Assembly (NCBI RefSeq): GCF_036226605.1 | Contig: NZ_CP109000.1 | Coordinates: 3,716,501-3,780,500, forward strand | DNA length: 64,000 nt | From: Streptomyces sp. NBC_00704 | GTDB lineage: Bacteria > Actinomycetota > Actinomycetes > Streptomycetales > Streptomycetaceae | Reading direction: 5' to 3' | In this document: piece by piece, positions 10,964 to 19,430 of the stretch | Layout of the letters: the number at the start of each line of letters is the position of its first letter | How positions within the stretch are numbered: position 1 is the first letter of the stretch | Translations under genes and position numbers: made by a program | The notes under the pieces: model-generated | What the model was told of the DNA's origin: nothing | Databases searched by the model: none | The model's input: the letters and a program-made list of their open reading frames with translations, nothing else

Positions 10964-11019
10964 GTCGCTCAGTCCCCGTCGCTCAGTCCCCGTCGCTCAG
11001 TCCCCAGCGCTCAGTCCCC
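10964..11019. repeat. Four tandem copies of a 14-bp unit at the 3' end of the solute-binding protein gene
   Basis: Three perfect copies of GTCGCTCAGTCCCC and a fourth with AGC in place of GTC run head to tail. Read leftward, each copy carries a TGA (ACTGAGC); the fourth copy supplies the actual stop codon of the lipoprotein gene, and the others repeat it downstream. Confidence 0.85.
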
Positions 11020-12300
11020 GGCGGCGGTCTCCGCGGTCACCGCCGCGGTCTGGAGTCCTCCGAGGACGTCGGCCGGGCTGCCGTGCGCGGTCACGGCCGC
11101 GCCGATGCGCTTCTTGACGTCCGCGCTGACCGTCGCCCAGGAGGTCCGTCCGACGGGGTAGCTCTCGGCCAGCGGAAGCTCCTTCAGGAACGGCCGGAGG
11201 TCGGCGTCCTGCGGGGCCCCTTCCATGACCTGGGAGGCGGAGGCGGTGACGGGCAGCAGGTCGTACTCGCGGGAGAAGGCGAGGACGTTCTTCTCGCTGT
11301 AGACGAAGTCGAGGAACTCGCCGATCTGGTCGCCGTGCCCGTTCTGCTTGAAGGCGGTCATCCAGTCGGCGACGGCCATGGAGTTCTTGGTGGGGCCGTC
11401 CAGGCCGGGCATCGGCACCATGCCGAACTTCACGCCCTTGCTCCGGGCCGCCTTCATCAGCGAGGGGTGCCCGTTGAGCATGCCCACGTCGCCCGCGGTG
11501 AACGCGGCGAACGCGGCGGCCCGGTTCAGCTTGCCGGGGGCGACCGGGCCGGTGAGGCCCTTGCCGACCAGTTCGTCCTTCAGCCACGCGAAGGTGGCGA
11601 CGTTCTCGGCGGAGTCGAGGCTGTAGCTGCTGACGGTCTGGTTGTAGCCGCCTCCGCCGCTGAGCAGCCACTGCAGGGTCTCGGCCTGCGCCTCCTCCGG
11701 CCCCAGCGGCAGCGCGTAGGGGTATTCGACGCCCTTGGCCTTCAGCGCCCGGGCGTCCTGCGCCAGCTCGGCCCAGGTGGTCGGCGCGGTGACGCCGGCC
11801 CGCTCGAAGAGGGTCTTGTTGTAGAACAGCAGTCGCGTGGAGGAGGCGAACGGCATGCCGTACTGCACGTCGCGCACCTTGCCCGCGTCGGCGAGCCGGG
11901 GCACGAAGTCGGCCTCGACGGGGATGGAGAGCACGTCGCCGACCTTGTAGAGCCGGTCGGCGGCCGCGTAGTCCGCGTAGGCGCCGATCTGCGCCATGTC
12001 GGGGGCGTCGCCCGCGTCGACCATGGCCTTGACCTTGGCGTCGACGTCGTTCCAGGAGTACACGGTGACGTCGACGGTGACGCCCGGATGGCCCTTCTCG
12101 TACGCCTTGACGAGCTGGTCCCAGTACTTCTTGGAGCTGTTGGCGGCGCTGTCGCCGTAGTCGGCGGCGACGAGTCTCAGGGTGACGTCGTCGGAACCTC
12201 CGGTCAGTCCGCAGCCGGCGAGGACCGCCGCCATGCCGAGGGCGGACGCCGCCGCGATCGTCCCTGACTTTCGTGCCCGCTGCACCGAACCGCTCCTCAT
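11011..12300 (-). CDS. Extracellular sugar-binding lipoprotein of an ABC importer
   Basis: The 429-residue product has a lipoprotein signal peptide ending in the lipobox LAGC near residue 30, then a family-1 solute-binding fold (VTVYSWNDVDAKVKAMVDAGDAPDMAQIGAYADY, shown here only as a landmark, and SSTRLLFYNKTLFERAG). The first Met of the longer frame is rejected because the ATG at 12300 places the signal peptide correctly. No permease genes are adjacent, so it must work with permeases elsewhere and probably MsiK. It is divergent from the ROK kinase across two dre-like sites, which points to amino-sugar uptake under DasR. Confidence 0.88.
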   Translation of the reverse strand: MRSGSVQRARKSGTIAAASALGMAAVLAGCGLTGGSDDVTLRLVAADYGDSAANSSKKYWDQLVKAYEKGHPGVTVDVTVYSWNDVDAKVKAMVDAGDAPDMAQIGAYADYAAADRLYKVGDVLSIPVEADFVPRLADAGKVRDVQYGMPFASSTRLLFYNKTLFERAGVTAPTTWAELAQDARALKAKGVEYPYALPLGPEEAQAETLQWLLSGGGGYNQTVSSYSLDSAENVATFAWLKDELVGKGLTGPVAPGKLNRAAAFAAFTAGDVGMLNGHPSLMKAARSKGVKFGMVPMPGLDGPTKNSMAVADWMTAFKQNGHGDQIGEFLDFVYSEKNVLAFSREYDLLPVTASASQVMEGAPQDADLRPFLKELPLAESYPVGRTSWATVSADVKKRIGAAVTAHGSPADVLGGLQTAAVTAETAAGD

Positions 12301-12361
12301 CGCCGAACTGACTGACCGTGAGCAACTGATTGCCCATACCAATGGATCCGTTATCCGGAGT

Positions 12362-12394
12362 AAGGTCTACACCACGTAAGTGGACTAGACCTCT
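12362..12394. promoter_or_regulatory. Two adjacent DasR-like dre sites
   Basis: The first site (12362-12377) contains GGTCTACACCAC and the second (12379-12394) reads AGTGGACTAGACCTCT, 14 of 16 bases of the palindromic dre consensus AGTGGTCTAGACCACT. They lie between the divergent solute-binding-protein and ROK kinase starts. DasR represses amino-sugar uptake and breakdown genes and is released by glucosamine-6-phosphate, which fits the nagA gene here. Confidence 0.75.
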
Positions 12395-12421
12395 TGCGGG
12401 TCCTCGGGCCACACTGTCCCC

Positions 12422-13363
12422 GTGAGACATGTCATCGCCCTGGACGTGGGCGGCACCGGGATGAAGGCCGCCCTCGTGGGCGCCGACGGCGCCGTGCTGC
12501 ACCGCGCCCGCCGCGCCACCGGCCGCGAGCGCGGCCCCGACGCCGTGGTCGACGCCATCCTCGGCTTCGCCGCCGACCTGCGCGAACACGGCGTCCGGCA
12601 GTTCGGCGAACCCGCCTCGGCGGCCGCTGTCGCCGTCCCCGGCATCGTCGACGAGGCGAACGGCGTCGCCGTCTACGCCGCCAACCTGGGCTGGCGGGAC
12701 GTCCCCCTGCGCGCACGGCTCGCCGAACGCCTCGGGATCCCCGTCGCCCTCGGCCACGACGTGCGCACCGGCGGCCTCGCCGAGGGCCGCGTCGGCGCGG
12801 GCCGCGGCGCGGACCGGTTCCTGTTCGTGGCCCTGGGCACCGGCATCGCCGGCGCGATCGGCGTCGACGGCCGGGTCGAGGCGGGCGCCCACGGCTTCGC
12901 CGGCGAGATCGGCCACATCGTCGTACGCCCCGGCGGAATCCCCTGCCCCTGCGGGCAGCGCGGCTGCCTGGAGCGGTACGCGTCCGCCGCCGCCGTCGGC
13001 CAGGCCTGGGCGGCGGCGAGCGGCGACCCCGACGCGGACGCCGCGCACTGCGCGAAGGCCGTCGTCTCCGCCGACCCCGACGCCGTCCGGGTCTGGCAAC
13101 ACGCCGTGGACGCCCTCGCCGACGGCCTGATCACCGCCGTCACCCTGCTGGACCCGCGCACGCTCGTCATCGGTGGCGGGCTCGCGGAAGCCGGGGAAAC
13201 CTTGTTCACACCGCTGCGCGAAGCGGTCCGCCGACGGGTGACCTTCCAGACGCTTCCGCGGATCGTCCCCGCGGCCCTGGGCGACAGCGCCGGCTGCCTG
13301 GGGGCCGCCCTGCTCGCCCGCGATCTCCTCGACCCGACCGACCGTACGGAGGTAACCCCCTGA
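12422..13363 (+). CDS. ROK family sugar kinase (probable N-acetylglucosamine or glucose kinase)
   Basis: The 313-residue product has the ATP phosphate loop DVGGTGMKAAL, the GHDVRTGGLAEGRVGAG segment with the catalytic Asp, VALGTGIAGAI, and the ROK zinc motif CPCGQRGCLE near residue 178. The HGFAGEIGHIVV sugar-binding stretch is intact. A CACACT hexamer begins 13 bases before the GTG, suggesting a leaderless transcript. Its TGA overlaps the ATG of nagA (TGATG), so amino-sugar phosphorylation followed by deacetylation is likely. Substrate is inferred from context. Confidence 0.86.
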   Translation: MRHVIALDVGGTGMKAALVGADGAVLHRARRATGRERGPDAVVDAILGFAADLREHGVRQFGEPASAAAVAVPGIVDEANGVAVYAANLGWRDVPLRARLAERLGIPVALGHDVRTGGLAEGRVGAGRGADRFLFVALGTGIAGAIGVDGRVEAGAHGFAGEIGHIVVRPGGIPCPCGQRGCLERYASAAAVGQAWAAASGDPDADAAHCAKAVVSADPDAVRVWQHAVDALADGLITAVTLLDPRTLVIGGGLAEAGETLFTPLREAVRRRVTFQTLPRIVPAALGDSAGCLGAALLARDLLDPTDRTEVTP

Positions 13364-14604
13364 TGGCCACCCCCCTAGGGGCGCGGAACGCGACAGCGAG
13401 CGGCCCCGCCGCGAGCGCGCGACCGGCCACCACGCACCCGCGGCCCGCGACCGGCGCACGCAGGCAGGTGCTGACCGGCGCCCGGGTGGTGCTCCCCACC
13501 GGCACGGTGCCGGCCGGCCGCGTCACGATCGACGGCACGAAGATCACCGCCGACGACCCGCCCGGCGCCCCGCGGGGAACCGTCGTCGACGTCTCCGGCC
13601 ACTGGCTGGTGCCCGGCTTCGTCGACCTGCACAACCACGGCGGCGGCGGAGCCTCCTTCTCCGGCACCGCACAGGACGTCGAGAGGGCCATCCACACCCA
13701 CCGCCTGCACGGCACCACCACCCTCGTCGCCTCGACCGTCACCGACGACATGGACGTCCTCGTCCGCCAGGCCGGCCTGCTGAGCGAGCTGGCCGAACAG
13801 GGCGACCTGGCCGGCATCCACTTCGAGGGCCCCTTCATCTCCCCGTGCCGCAAGGGCGCGCACTCCGAGGCCCTGCTGCGCGACCCCGACCCGGCCGAGG
13901 TCCGCAAGCTGATCGACGCGGCGCGCGGCCAGGCCAGGATGCTCACCCTGGCGACGGAACTCCCCGGCGGCCTGGACTCCGTACGCCTGCTCGCCGAGCA
14001 CGGCGTGATCGCCGCCGTCGGCCACACCGACGCCACCTACGAGCAGACGGTTCAGGCCATCGAGGCCGGAGCCACCGTCGCCACCCACCTCTTCAACGCG
14101 ATGCCGCCCCTCGGGCACCGCGCCCCCGGCCCGATCGCCGCCCTGCTGGAGGACGAGCGGGTGACCGTCGAACTGATCAACGACGGCACGCACCTGCACC
14201 CGGCCGCCCTGGAACTGGCGTTCCGTCACGCGGGCCCGGGCCGCGTCGCGTTCATCACCGACGCGATGGACGCCGCCGGCATCGGCGACGGCCGCTACCT
14301 GCTCGGCCCGCTCGAGGTCGAGGTCAGCGAGGGCGTGGCGCGTCTCGTGGAGGGCGGCTCGATCGCCGGCTCCACCCTCACCCTGGACCGCGCCTTCCAG
14401 CGGGCGGTGACGGTCGACCGCATCCCGGTCGAGGACGTCGTCGCGGCCCTGTCCGCCAACCCGGCCCGCCTGCTGGGCCTGGACGACCGGATCGGCTCCC
14501 TGGAACCCGGCAAGGACGCCGACCTGGTCCTGCTCGACGAGGACTTCGAGGTCAAGGGCGTGATGCGCAAGGGGGTTTGGGTGGTGGATCCCCGACTGGC
14601 CTGA
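13363..14604 (+). CDS. nagA: N-acetylglucosamine-6-phosphate deacetylase
   Basis: The 413-residue amidohydrolase has VPGFVDLHNHGGGGASFSG (metal-binding HxH), GIHFEGPFISPCRKGAH, AVGHTDATYEQ, THLFNAMPPLGHR and the catalytic FITDAMDAAG. It turns GlcNAc-6-phosphate into glucosamine-6-phosphate and acetate; the product is the DasR effector. An ACGGAGGT ribosome site lies in the end of the kinase gene and the start overlaps its stop by one base. About 35 unstructured residues precede the conserved start of the enzyme. Confidence 0.95.
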   Translation: MATPLGARNATASGPAASARPATTHPRPATGARRQVLTGARVVLPTGTVPAGRVTIDGTKITADDPPGAPRGTVVDVSGHWLVPGFVDLHNHGGGGASFSGTAQDVERAIHTHRLHGTTTLVASTVTDDMDVLVRQAGLLSELAEQGDLAGIHFEGPFISPCRKGAHSEALLRDPDPAEVRKLIDAARGQARMLTLATELPGGLDSVRLLAEHGVIAAVGHTDATYEQTVQAIEAGATVATHLFNAMPPLGHRAPGPIAALLEDERVTVELINDGTHLHPAALELAFRHAGPGRVAFITDAMDAAGIGDGRYLLGPLEVEVSEGVARLVEGGSIAGSTLTLDRAFQRAVTVDRIPVEDVVAALSANPARLLGLDDRIGSLEPGKDADLVLLDEDFEVKGVMRKGVWVVDPRLA

Positions 14605-14743
14605 AACGTCCGCCTCCACCGCGACGGTGGCCGACCCGAGCACTGGGCCGGCCGCCGTCTCTTTGGCATGATCAGGCCTCCGGAATCGCGCACCGCGGTA
14701 CCGAAGCCCCCGCACACGTGCCCGCCGAGGGAGGTCGGCCCCG

Positions 14744-15673
14744 GTGATCCTCACCGTCACCCTGAACACCGCTCTCGACCTCACGTATCACGTGCCCGCC
14801 CTGCGGCCGCACGCCTCCCACCGGGTGAGCGACGTGCGGGAGCGGCCCGGCGGCAAGGGGCTCAACGTCGCCCGCGTACTGGCCGCCCTCGGCCACGAGG
14901 TGACGGCGACCGGCTTCACGGGCGGCGCCACCGGCCGGCGCGTGCGGGAACTGCTCGGCGGCACAGCGGGGGTGACGGACGCGCTCGTGCCGGTCGCCGG
15001 CGCCACCCGCCGCACGATCGCCGTCGTCGACTCCGGCGCCGGCGACACCACGCAGCTCAATGAACCCGGCCCGGTCATCGCGCCGGCCGAGTGGACCGCC
15101 TTCCAGGACGCCTACGGGCACCTGCTCGCCGACGCCGACGCGGTGGCCCTGTGCGGCAGCCTGCCGCCGGGGGTGCCGGTGGGCGCGTACGCGCTCCTGG
15201 TGCGCGAGGCGCGGGCCGCGGGCGTCCCCGTGCTGCTGGACACCAGCGGCGAGCCGCTGCGCCGCGGGGTCGCCGCCCGCCCCGACATCGTCAAGCCGAA
15301 CGCCGAGGAACTGGCCGAACTCACCGGCTCCCACGAGCCGTTGCGCGCGACCCAGGACGCGCGCAGGCGCGGGGCGCAGTCGGTGGTGGCCTCGCTCGGC
15401 GCCGGGGGCCTGGTCGCGGCGACCCCGGAGGGCCGCTGGCGCGCCATCCCGCCGGCCCGCGTCCACGGCAACCCCACGGGCGCGGGCGACTCCGTCTGCG
15501 CGGGCCTGCTGTCGGGCCTGGTCGAACATCTCCCCTGGCCGGACCGCCTGACCCGGGCGGCAGCCCTGTCCGCGGCGACCGTGCTCTCCCCGGCAGCGGG
15601 CGAGTTCGACCGGGCGGCCTACGGGGAACTGCTGCCGCGGATCTCGGCCACGCGCGAGGAAAGCGCGGCCTGA
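14744..15673 (+). CDS. 1-phosphofructokinase/tagatose-6-phosphate kinase family (PfkB) hexose kinase
   Basis: The 309-residue product has both PfkB signatures: GGKGLNVARVLAALG near residue 37 and NPTGAGDSVCAGLLSG near residue 245, with the catalytic Asp in GAGD. Such kinases phosphorylate sugar phosphates such as fructose-1-phosphate or tagatose-6-phosphate; the exact substrate is open. A GGGAGG ribosome site precedes the GTG. It follows nagA by 139 bases on the same strand and may belong to the same regulon. Confidence 0.87.
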   Translation: MILTVTLNTALDLTYHVPALRPHASHRVSDVRERPGGKGLNVARVLAALGHEVTATGFTGGATGRRVRELLGGTAGVTDALVPVAGATRRTIAVVDSGAGDTTQLNEPGPVIAPAEWTAFQDAYGHLLADADAVALCGSLPPGVPVGAYALLVREARAAGVPVLLDTSGEPLRRGVAARPDIVKPNAEELAELTGSHEPLRATQDARRRGAQSVVASLGAGGLVAATPEGRWRAIPPARVHGNPTGAGDSVCAGLLSGLVEHLPWPDRLTRAAALSAATVLSPAAGEFDRAAYGELLPRISATREESAA

Positions 15674-15686
15674 GAGGCGGCGCCCG

Positions 15687-16640
15687 CTACTTCCAGCCCG
15701 CCTCGAGCGACAGCTGGTCGAGGTTGGCGTCGCAGACGTTGCCCTGCTCGCATGAGATCTTGATGGTGTTGGTGCCCTTGTTGAGGATGATGTTCCCCCA
15801 GGTGTTCGTCCAGCCCTTCGCGTAGTCGCCCTCGGGGGCATGGGCGAAGTTCTTCATGTTGAGAGGGCGGTCCTGGGGCGTGCCGTTGACCGTGAGCGTG
15901 GCGTCCCCGTCCTTGCCGGGCACGCCGTAGGTGAGGTTCAGGGTGTACTTGCCGTCCTCGGGGATCCCGCTGACGCTCCAGGTGACGGCCGCACCGACAT
16001 GGTTGAAGTTGGCGACATAGGTGCCTCCGGCCGCCTTCGCGCCCTTGACGTCCGAAGCCAGCGAGGTACCGCCCTCGAGACTCAGCGCCTTCGCGTCGAT
16101 GGCCGGAAGGTCCGCCTTGCTGTCGTCCTCGGAGGCCGACGCGCTCGGCGACGGGCTTCCGGTAGCGGCGGTCGAGGACGACGGCTGGTCGCTCGCCTTG
16201 TTGTCGTCCGGGTCGTCGTCGCCGCCCGCCATGGCCACCGCGATGCCGATCACGACCGCGGCGACCACCGCGACCGCGCCGATCAGCAGGCCCTTGGTGT
16301 TGGGGCCGCGGCCGCGGCCGCCGCCGTTGTGCACGGGCTGCCGGCCGGTGGAGGGGCCGCCGCCGCCGAAGTTCTCGGGCGCGGCGTAGTGCGCGTTCGG
16401 CTGGCCGTACGCGCCCTGCTGCTGCGGGACCACGGGCGGCTGCCCGTACTGCGCGGTCTGCTGCTGCGACTGCTGTCCGTTGCGGCGCTCGCCGACCGCG
16501 CGCACCCGGCTGACCGAGTTCGGGTAGCCGTAGCCGCCGCCGGAGGGCGGTTGCGCGCCGTTGGCCTGGCCGTCGGCGTAGAGGTAGCCGAACGGGTCGT
16601 CGTCCTCGGGCGGGCTCGCGCCGTTGTTGCCGGGCGTCAT
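15687..16640 (-). CDS. Membrane-anchored protein with C-terminal carbohydrate-binding module (CBM6/35-like)
   Basis: The 317-residue product has a Gln/Gly/Pro-rich cytoplasmic N-terminus, one transmembrane helix at about residues 117-138 and a Ser/Asp-rich linker. A beta-sandwich domain follows from about residue 190, with SLEGG, GGTYVANFNHVGAAVTWSV and a terminal CDANLDQLSLEAGWK typical of CBM35. A sugar-binding, surface-exposed domain is likely; no catalytic domain is present. The ATG with GAGGAG and AAGGG upstream is preferred over a 32-codon-longer frame. Confidence 0.8.
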   Translation of the reverse strand: MTPGNNGASPPEDDDPFGYLYADGQANGAQPPSGGGYGYPNSVSRVRAVGERRNGQQSQQQTAQYGQPPVVPQQQGAYGQPNAHYAAPENFGGGGPSTGRQPVHNGGGRGRGPNTKGLLIGAVAVVAAVVIGIAVAMAGGDDDPDDNKASDQPSSSTAATGSPSPSASASEDDSKADLPAIDAKALSLEGGTSLASDVKGAKAAGGTYVANFNHVGAAVTWSVSGIPEDGKYTLNLTYGVPGKDGDATLTVNGTPQDRPLNMKNFAHAPEGDYAKGWTNTWGNIILNKGTNTIKISCEQGNVCDANLDQLSLEAGWK

Positions 16641-16787
16641 CCCTTCGTACTCCTCAACAGTGCGGGGCGGATGCGACACGCGTACGCGGATCCATACGTG
16701 TGGGAACTGCGAGCCTACCCGGTCCGCACCCCCCAAACGGGTGACTCGGATCGCAACGGCAGGAGGGCGGGGCCGCTGACCTGGTGA

Positions 16788-18470
16788 TCATCCCGCGCGT
16801 CTGTGCTGTTTGGGACGAGATCGTTTCTCGACGTACATGCGCTCGTCGGCGGACTTCAGCACTTCGTCCGCGGTCATCCCGCAATGCGCCCAGCCGATGC
16901 CGAAGCTGGCGCCGACCCGGACGGCCCGGCCCTCGGCCCGGATGGGCTGGATGATCTCGTTGCGCAGCCGGACGGCGAGGTCGGCGGCGTCGGCGCGGCC
17001 GAGGCCGTCGGCGAGGATCACGAACTCGTCGCCGCCGAGCCGGGCGACGGTGTCGCCGTCGCGGACCTGGCGGGAGAGGCGGCGGGCGACCTCGATGAGG
17101 ACCGCGTCGCCCGCGTTGTGCCCGAAGCGGTCGTTGATCGACTTGAAGCCGTCGAGGTCGCAGAAGAGGACCGCGAGTCCCTTGGCACCGTCGTCGCGGT
17201 CGTCCTCGGGGGCGGCGGTGTGCACGTGGTGGTCGTAGCCGTCGAAGGACTCGGCGGACTCGGCGCCGCCGGGCCGGTAGTCGAAGCCGTGGTCGTCGGC
17301 GTCGGCGTCGAAGGCGGTGTGCGCGTAGCCGGAGTCCATGGCGTCGACGGCGGCGGGGTGGGTCGACTGGGGGCGCCGGCAGAGGCGGGCGGACAGCCGC
17401 GAGCGCAGTTCCGCGGAGTTCGGCAGGCCGGTGAGGGAGTCGTGCGAGGCGCGGTGGGCGAGCTGGAGCTCGCGGCGCTTGCGGTCCTCTATGTCCTCGA
17501 CGTGGGTGAGCAGGAAACGCGGCCCGTCGGCGGCGTCCGCGACCACGGAGTTGCGCAGGCTGACCCAGAGGTAGGTGCCGTCGCGGCGGGCGAGGCGCAG
17601 TTCCGCGCGGCCGCCCTCCGCCGAGGTGCGGAGCAGGGTGCCTATGTCCTCGGGGTGGACGAGGTCGGAGAAGGAGTAGCGGCGCATCGCGGAGGCGGGG
17701 CGGCCCAGCAGGCGGCACAGGGCGTCGTTGGTGCGCAGTATTCGACCGTGCTGGTCGCCGCCCATCTCGGCTATCGCCATGCCTGAGGGGGCGTACTCGA
17801 AAGCCTGGCGGAAGGATTCCTCACTGGCGCGCAGGGCCTGCTGCTCGCGTTCGAGCCTGACCAGTGCGCGTTGCATGTTGGCACGCAGCCGCGCGTTGCT
17901 GATCGCGATGGCGGCCTGGAAGGCGTACATCTGGAGCGCTTCGCGTCCCCATGCGCCCGGACGGCGCCCGTTGCGCGGCCGGTCCACGGACAGGACGCCG
18001 ATCAGCTCGCCGCAGGCGCCGCCGCTGCCGGGGGCCGCGGGCGTGTACATGGGGGCGAAGAGCCGGTCCGAGGGGTGCCACTCGTCCTCGAAGCGGGGCG
18101 CGGGGCCGTCGGTGTACCACTGCGGGACGTCGTCGTCGTCGAGGATCCAGCCCTCGGTGTGGGGGATGAAGATCAGGTCGCCCCAGGTCTCGCCCATGGA
18201 GAGGCGGCGCTCCCAGGAGTCGCGCGAGCCGACCCGGCCGGTGATGAGGGCCTCGGCGGCGGGATTCCCGGCGAAGGCGGCGACGACGAGATCGCCGTCG
18301 GGACGCACGAGATTGACGCACGCCAGCTCGTACCCGAGTGCCGTGACCACGCCGTCGGCGACGGTCTGCAGTGTGTCGGCCAGGCTGCGGGCCGTGTTCA
18401 TGTCGGCCATGACCTGGTGCAGCTGTCGCAGGGACGCAAGACGGACGTACGGCTCCGACTCGGTCTCCAT
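16788..18470 (-). CDS. cdgB: Diguanylate cyclase with GAF, PAS and GGDEF domains (CdgB-like)
   Basis: The 560-residue cytoplasmic protein has an N-terminal GAF domain, a central PAS domain (EESFRQAFEYAPSGMAIAE and later TYLWVSLRNSV), and a C-terminal GGDEF domain. The active-site ARLGGDEF is intact, and an RDGD inhibitory site lies five residues before it, so it should make c-di-GMP and be product-inhibited. About 50 residues rich in Asp, His and Gly interrupt the start of the GGDEF domain. A GGGGGGAGGG stretch upstream supports the METESEPYVRL start. In S. coelicolor CdgB is a developmental BldD target. Confidence 0.92.
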   Translation of the reverse strand: METESEPYVRLASLRQLHQVMADMNTARSLADTLQTVADGVVTALGYELACVNLVRPDGDLVVAAFAGNPAAEALITGRVGSRDSWERRLSMGETWGDLIFIPHTEGWILDDDDVPQWYTDGPAPRFEDEWHPSDRLFAPMYTPAAPGSGGACGELIGVLSVDRPRNGRRPGAWGREALQMYAFQAAIAISNARLRANMQRALVRLEREQQALRASEESFRQAFEYAPSGMAIAEMGGDQHGRILRTNDALCRLLGRPASAMRRYSFSDLVHPEDIGTLLRTSAEGGRAELRLARRDGTYLWVSLRNSVVADAADGPRFLLTHVEDIEDRKRRELQLAHRASHDSLTGLPNSAELRSRLSARLCRRPQSTHPAAVDAMDSGYAHTAFDADADDHGFDYRPGGAESAESFDGYDHHVHTAAPEDDRDDGAKGLAVLFCDLDGFKSINDRFGHNAGDAVLIEVARRLSRQVRDGDTVARLGGDEFVILADGLGRADAADLAVRLRNEIIQPIRAEGRAVRVGASFGIGWAHCGMTADEVLKSADERMYVEKRSRPKQHRRAG

Positions 18471-18606
18471 GTGTTTCGCCCTCCCCCCGAGACTTCGCAG
18501 CGAATCAAGGGTTGTCTTCGGCGCAACGTCGTTTCTGGTGCTCTGTTGTCGGTGTGTGTCTCCTTGTGACGCCTCCGCCACTGAATCACAGCGCGCTGCT
18601 CACTCG

Positions 18607-18619
18607 GTACACAGGGTCA
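18607..18619. promoter_or_regulatory. BldD-like box upstream of cdgB
   Basis: GTACACAGGGTCA matches the BldD consensus TNACNC(A/T)GNGTNA at every defined position except the first T. It lies 137 bases upstream of the cdgB start. BldD control of cdgB is known in S. coelicolor, which raises confidence. Confidence 0.5.
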
Positions 18620-18634
18620 ACAATTAGTACGTCT

Positions 18635-18650
18635 TGTGACTCAAGTCACA
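18635..18650. promoter_or_regulatory. Perfect Crp-type palindrome between cdgB and the flavin reductase gene
   Basis: TGTGACTCAAGTCACA has perfect 7-base arms. It matches both the enterobacterial TGTGA-N6-TCACA pattern and the Streptomyces Crp motif GTG-N6-GNCAC as I recall it. It lies about 165 bases before cdgB and 150 bases before the divergent flavin reductase start. Confidence 0.6.
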
Positions 18651-18758
18651 GCCAAACATGAACATTTGAGTGGAGTTTCCGCGTTTTTCCTGTGCGTTTT
18701 CTGAACACGGACAGAGACCGGATTCGGTCCGCGGTCCTACGACCCTACTCGGGCGGAG

Positions 18759-18785
18759 GTCCGATGCGGGGCGCAATGATCGGAC
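18759..18785. promoter_or_regulatory. Inverted repeat next to the flavin reductase promoter
   Basis: GTCCGAT (18759-18765) and ATCGGAC (18779-18785) are perfect inverted arms 13 bases apart. The right arm ends 3 bases before the TAGCGT hexamer that starts 13 bases before the next gene, a good place for an operator. Confidence 0.4.
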
Positions 18786-18800
18786 ACTAGCGTTTCGGAT

Positions 18801-19376
18801 GTGTCCCCCGATCTGCTCAACACCGTGCCGAAGACCCCTGCCGTGCATCCTGAGGGGGTGAGCAACGACGAGTTCCGCGCCGCCATGTCCCGGCTCGCCG
18901 ACGGCGTGGTCCTGGTGACCGCGCGCGAACCCTCCCTCGACCCCGACGACCCCGGCGCCCCGGACGCCGAGGACGTCGGCATGACGGCGACGTCCTTCGT
19001 GTCCGTCTCCCTCGACCCGCCGCTCGTCCTGGTCGGCCTGCGCACCGGCTCCCGCATGGACGACCTGCTCGACGAACAGCCGCTGTGGGCCGTGTCGGTG
19101 CTCTCCGAGCACCAGCGCCACATCGCCGGCCGCTTCGCCATGAAGGGCCGCATCAGCGACCGTCTCCTCTTCGAGGACCTCCCCTGCGTGCGCGGCGAGG
19201 CCGGCGGCGCCCTCCTCCTCGGCGGCGCGCTGGCCACCCTGGAATGCCGCACCGAACAGCACGTGACCGCGGGCGACCACACCCTGGTGATCGGCCGCGT
19301 GCTGACCGCGGCCGTCCCCGACGCGCACGGCGGCCCCCTGGTCTACTTCCGGGGCCGCTACCGCCAGTTGGGCTGA
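18801..19376 (+). CDS. Flavin reductase family protein (FMN-binding split barrel)
   Basis: The 191-residue product has the family pattern: FRAAMSRLADGVVLVTA, then GMTATSFVSVSLDPPLVLVGL, SVLSEHQRHIAGRFA, and HTLVIGRVLTAA with a late GPLVYFRGRYRQL. Such proteins reduce FMN with NAD(P)H for a partner monooxygenase, or act alone. No monooxygenase is adjacent. TAGCGT begins 13 bases before the GTG and there is no ribosome site, so the message is probably leaderless. Confidence 0.87.
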   Translation: MSPDLLNTVPKTPAVHPEGVSNDEFRAAMSRLADGVVLVTAREPSLDPDDPGAPDAEDVGMTATSFVSVSLDPPLVLVGLRTGSRMDDLLDEQPLWAVSVLSEHQRHIAGRFAMKGRISDRLLFEDLPCVRGEAGGALLLGGALATLECRTEQHVTAGDHTLVIGRVLTAAVPDAHGGPLVYFRGRYRQLG

Positions 19377-19430
19377 CCCCGGCGGAAATGCCGTGGCCGG
19401 ACCGGGAACCACGCGCTTAGGGTGCCGGAC

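Noticed and set aside
18635..18650. The palindrome as a BldD box
   Set aside because: Its TNAC/GTNA halves are separated by four bases instead of five; a Crp-type reading fits exactly.
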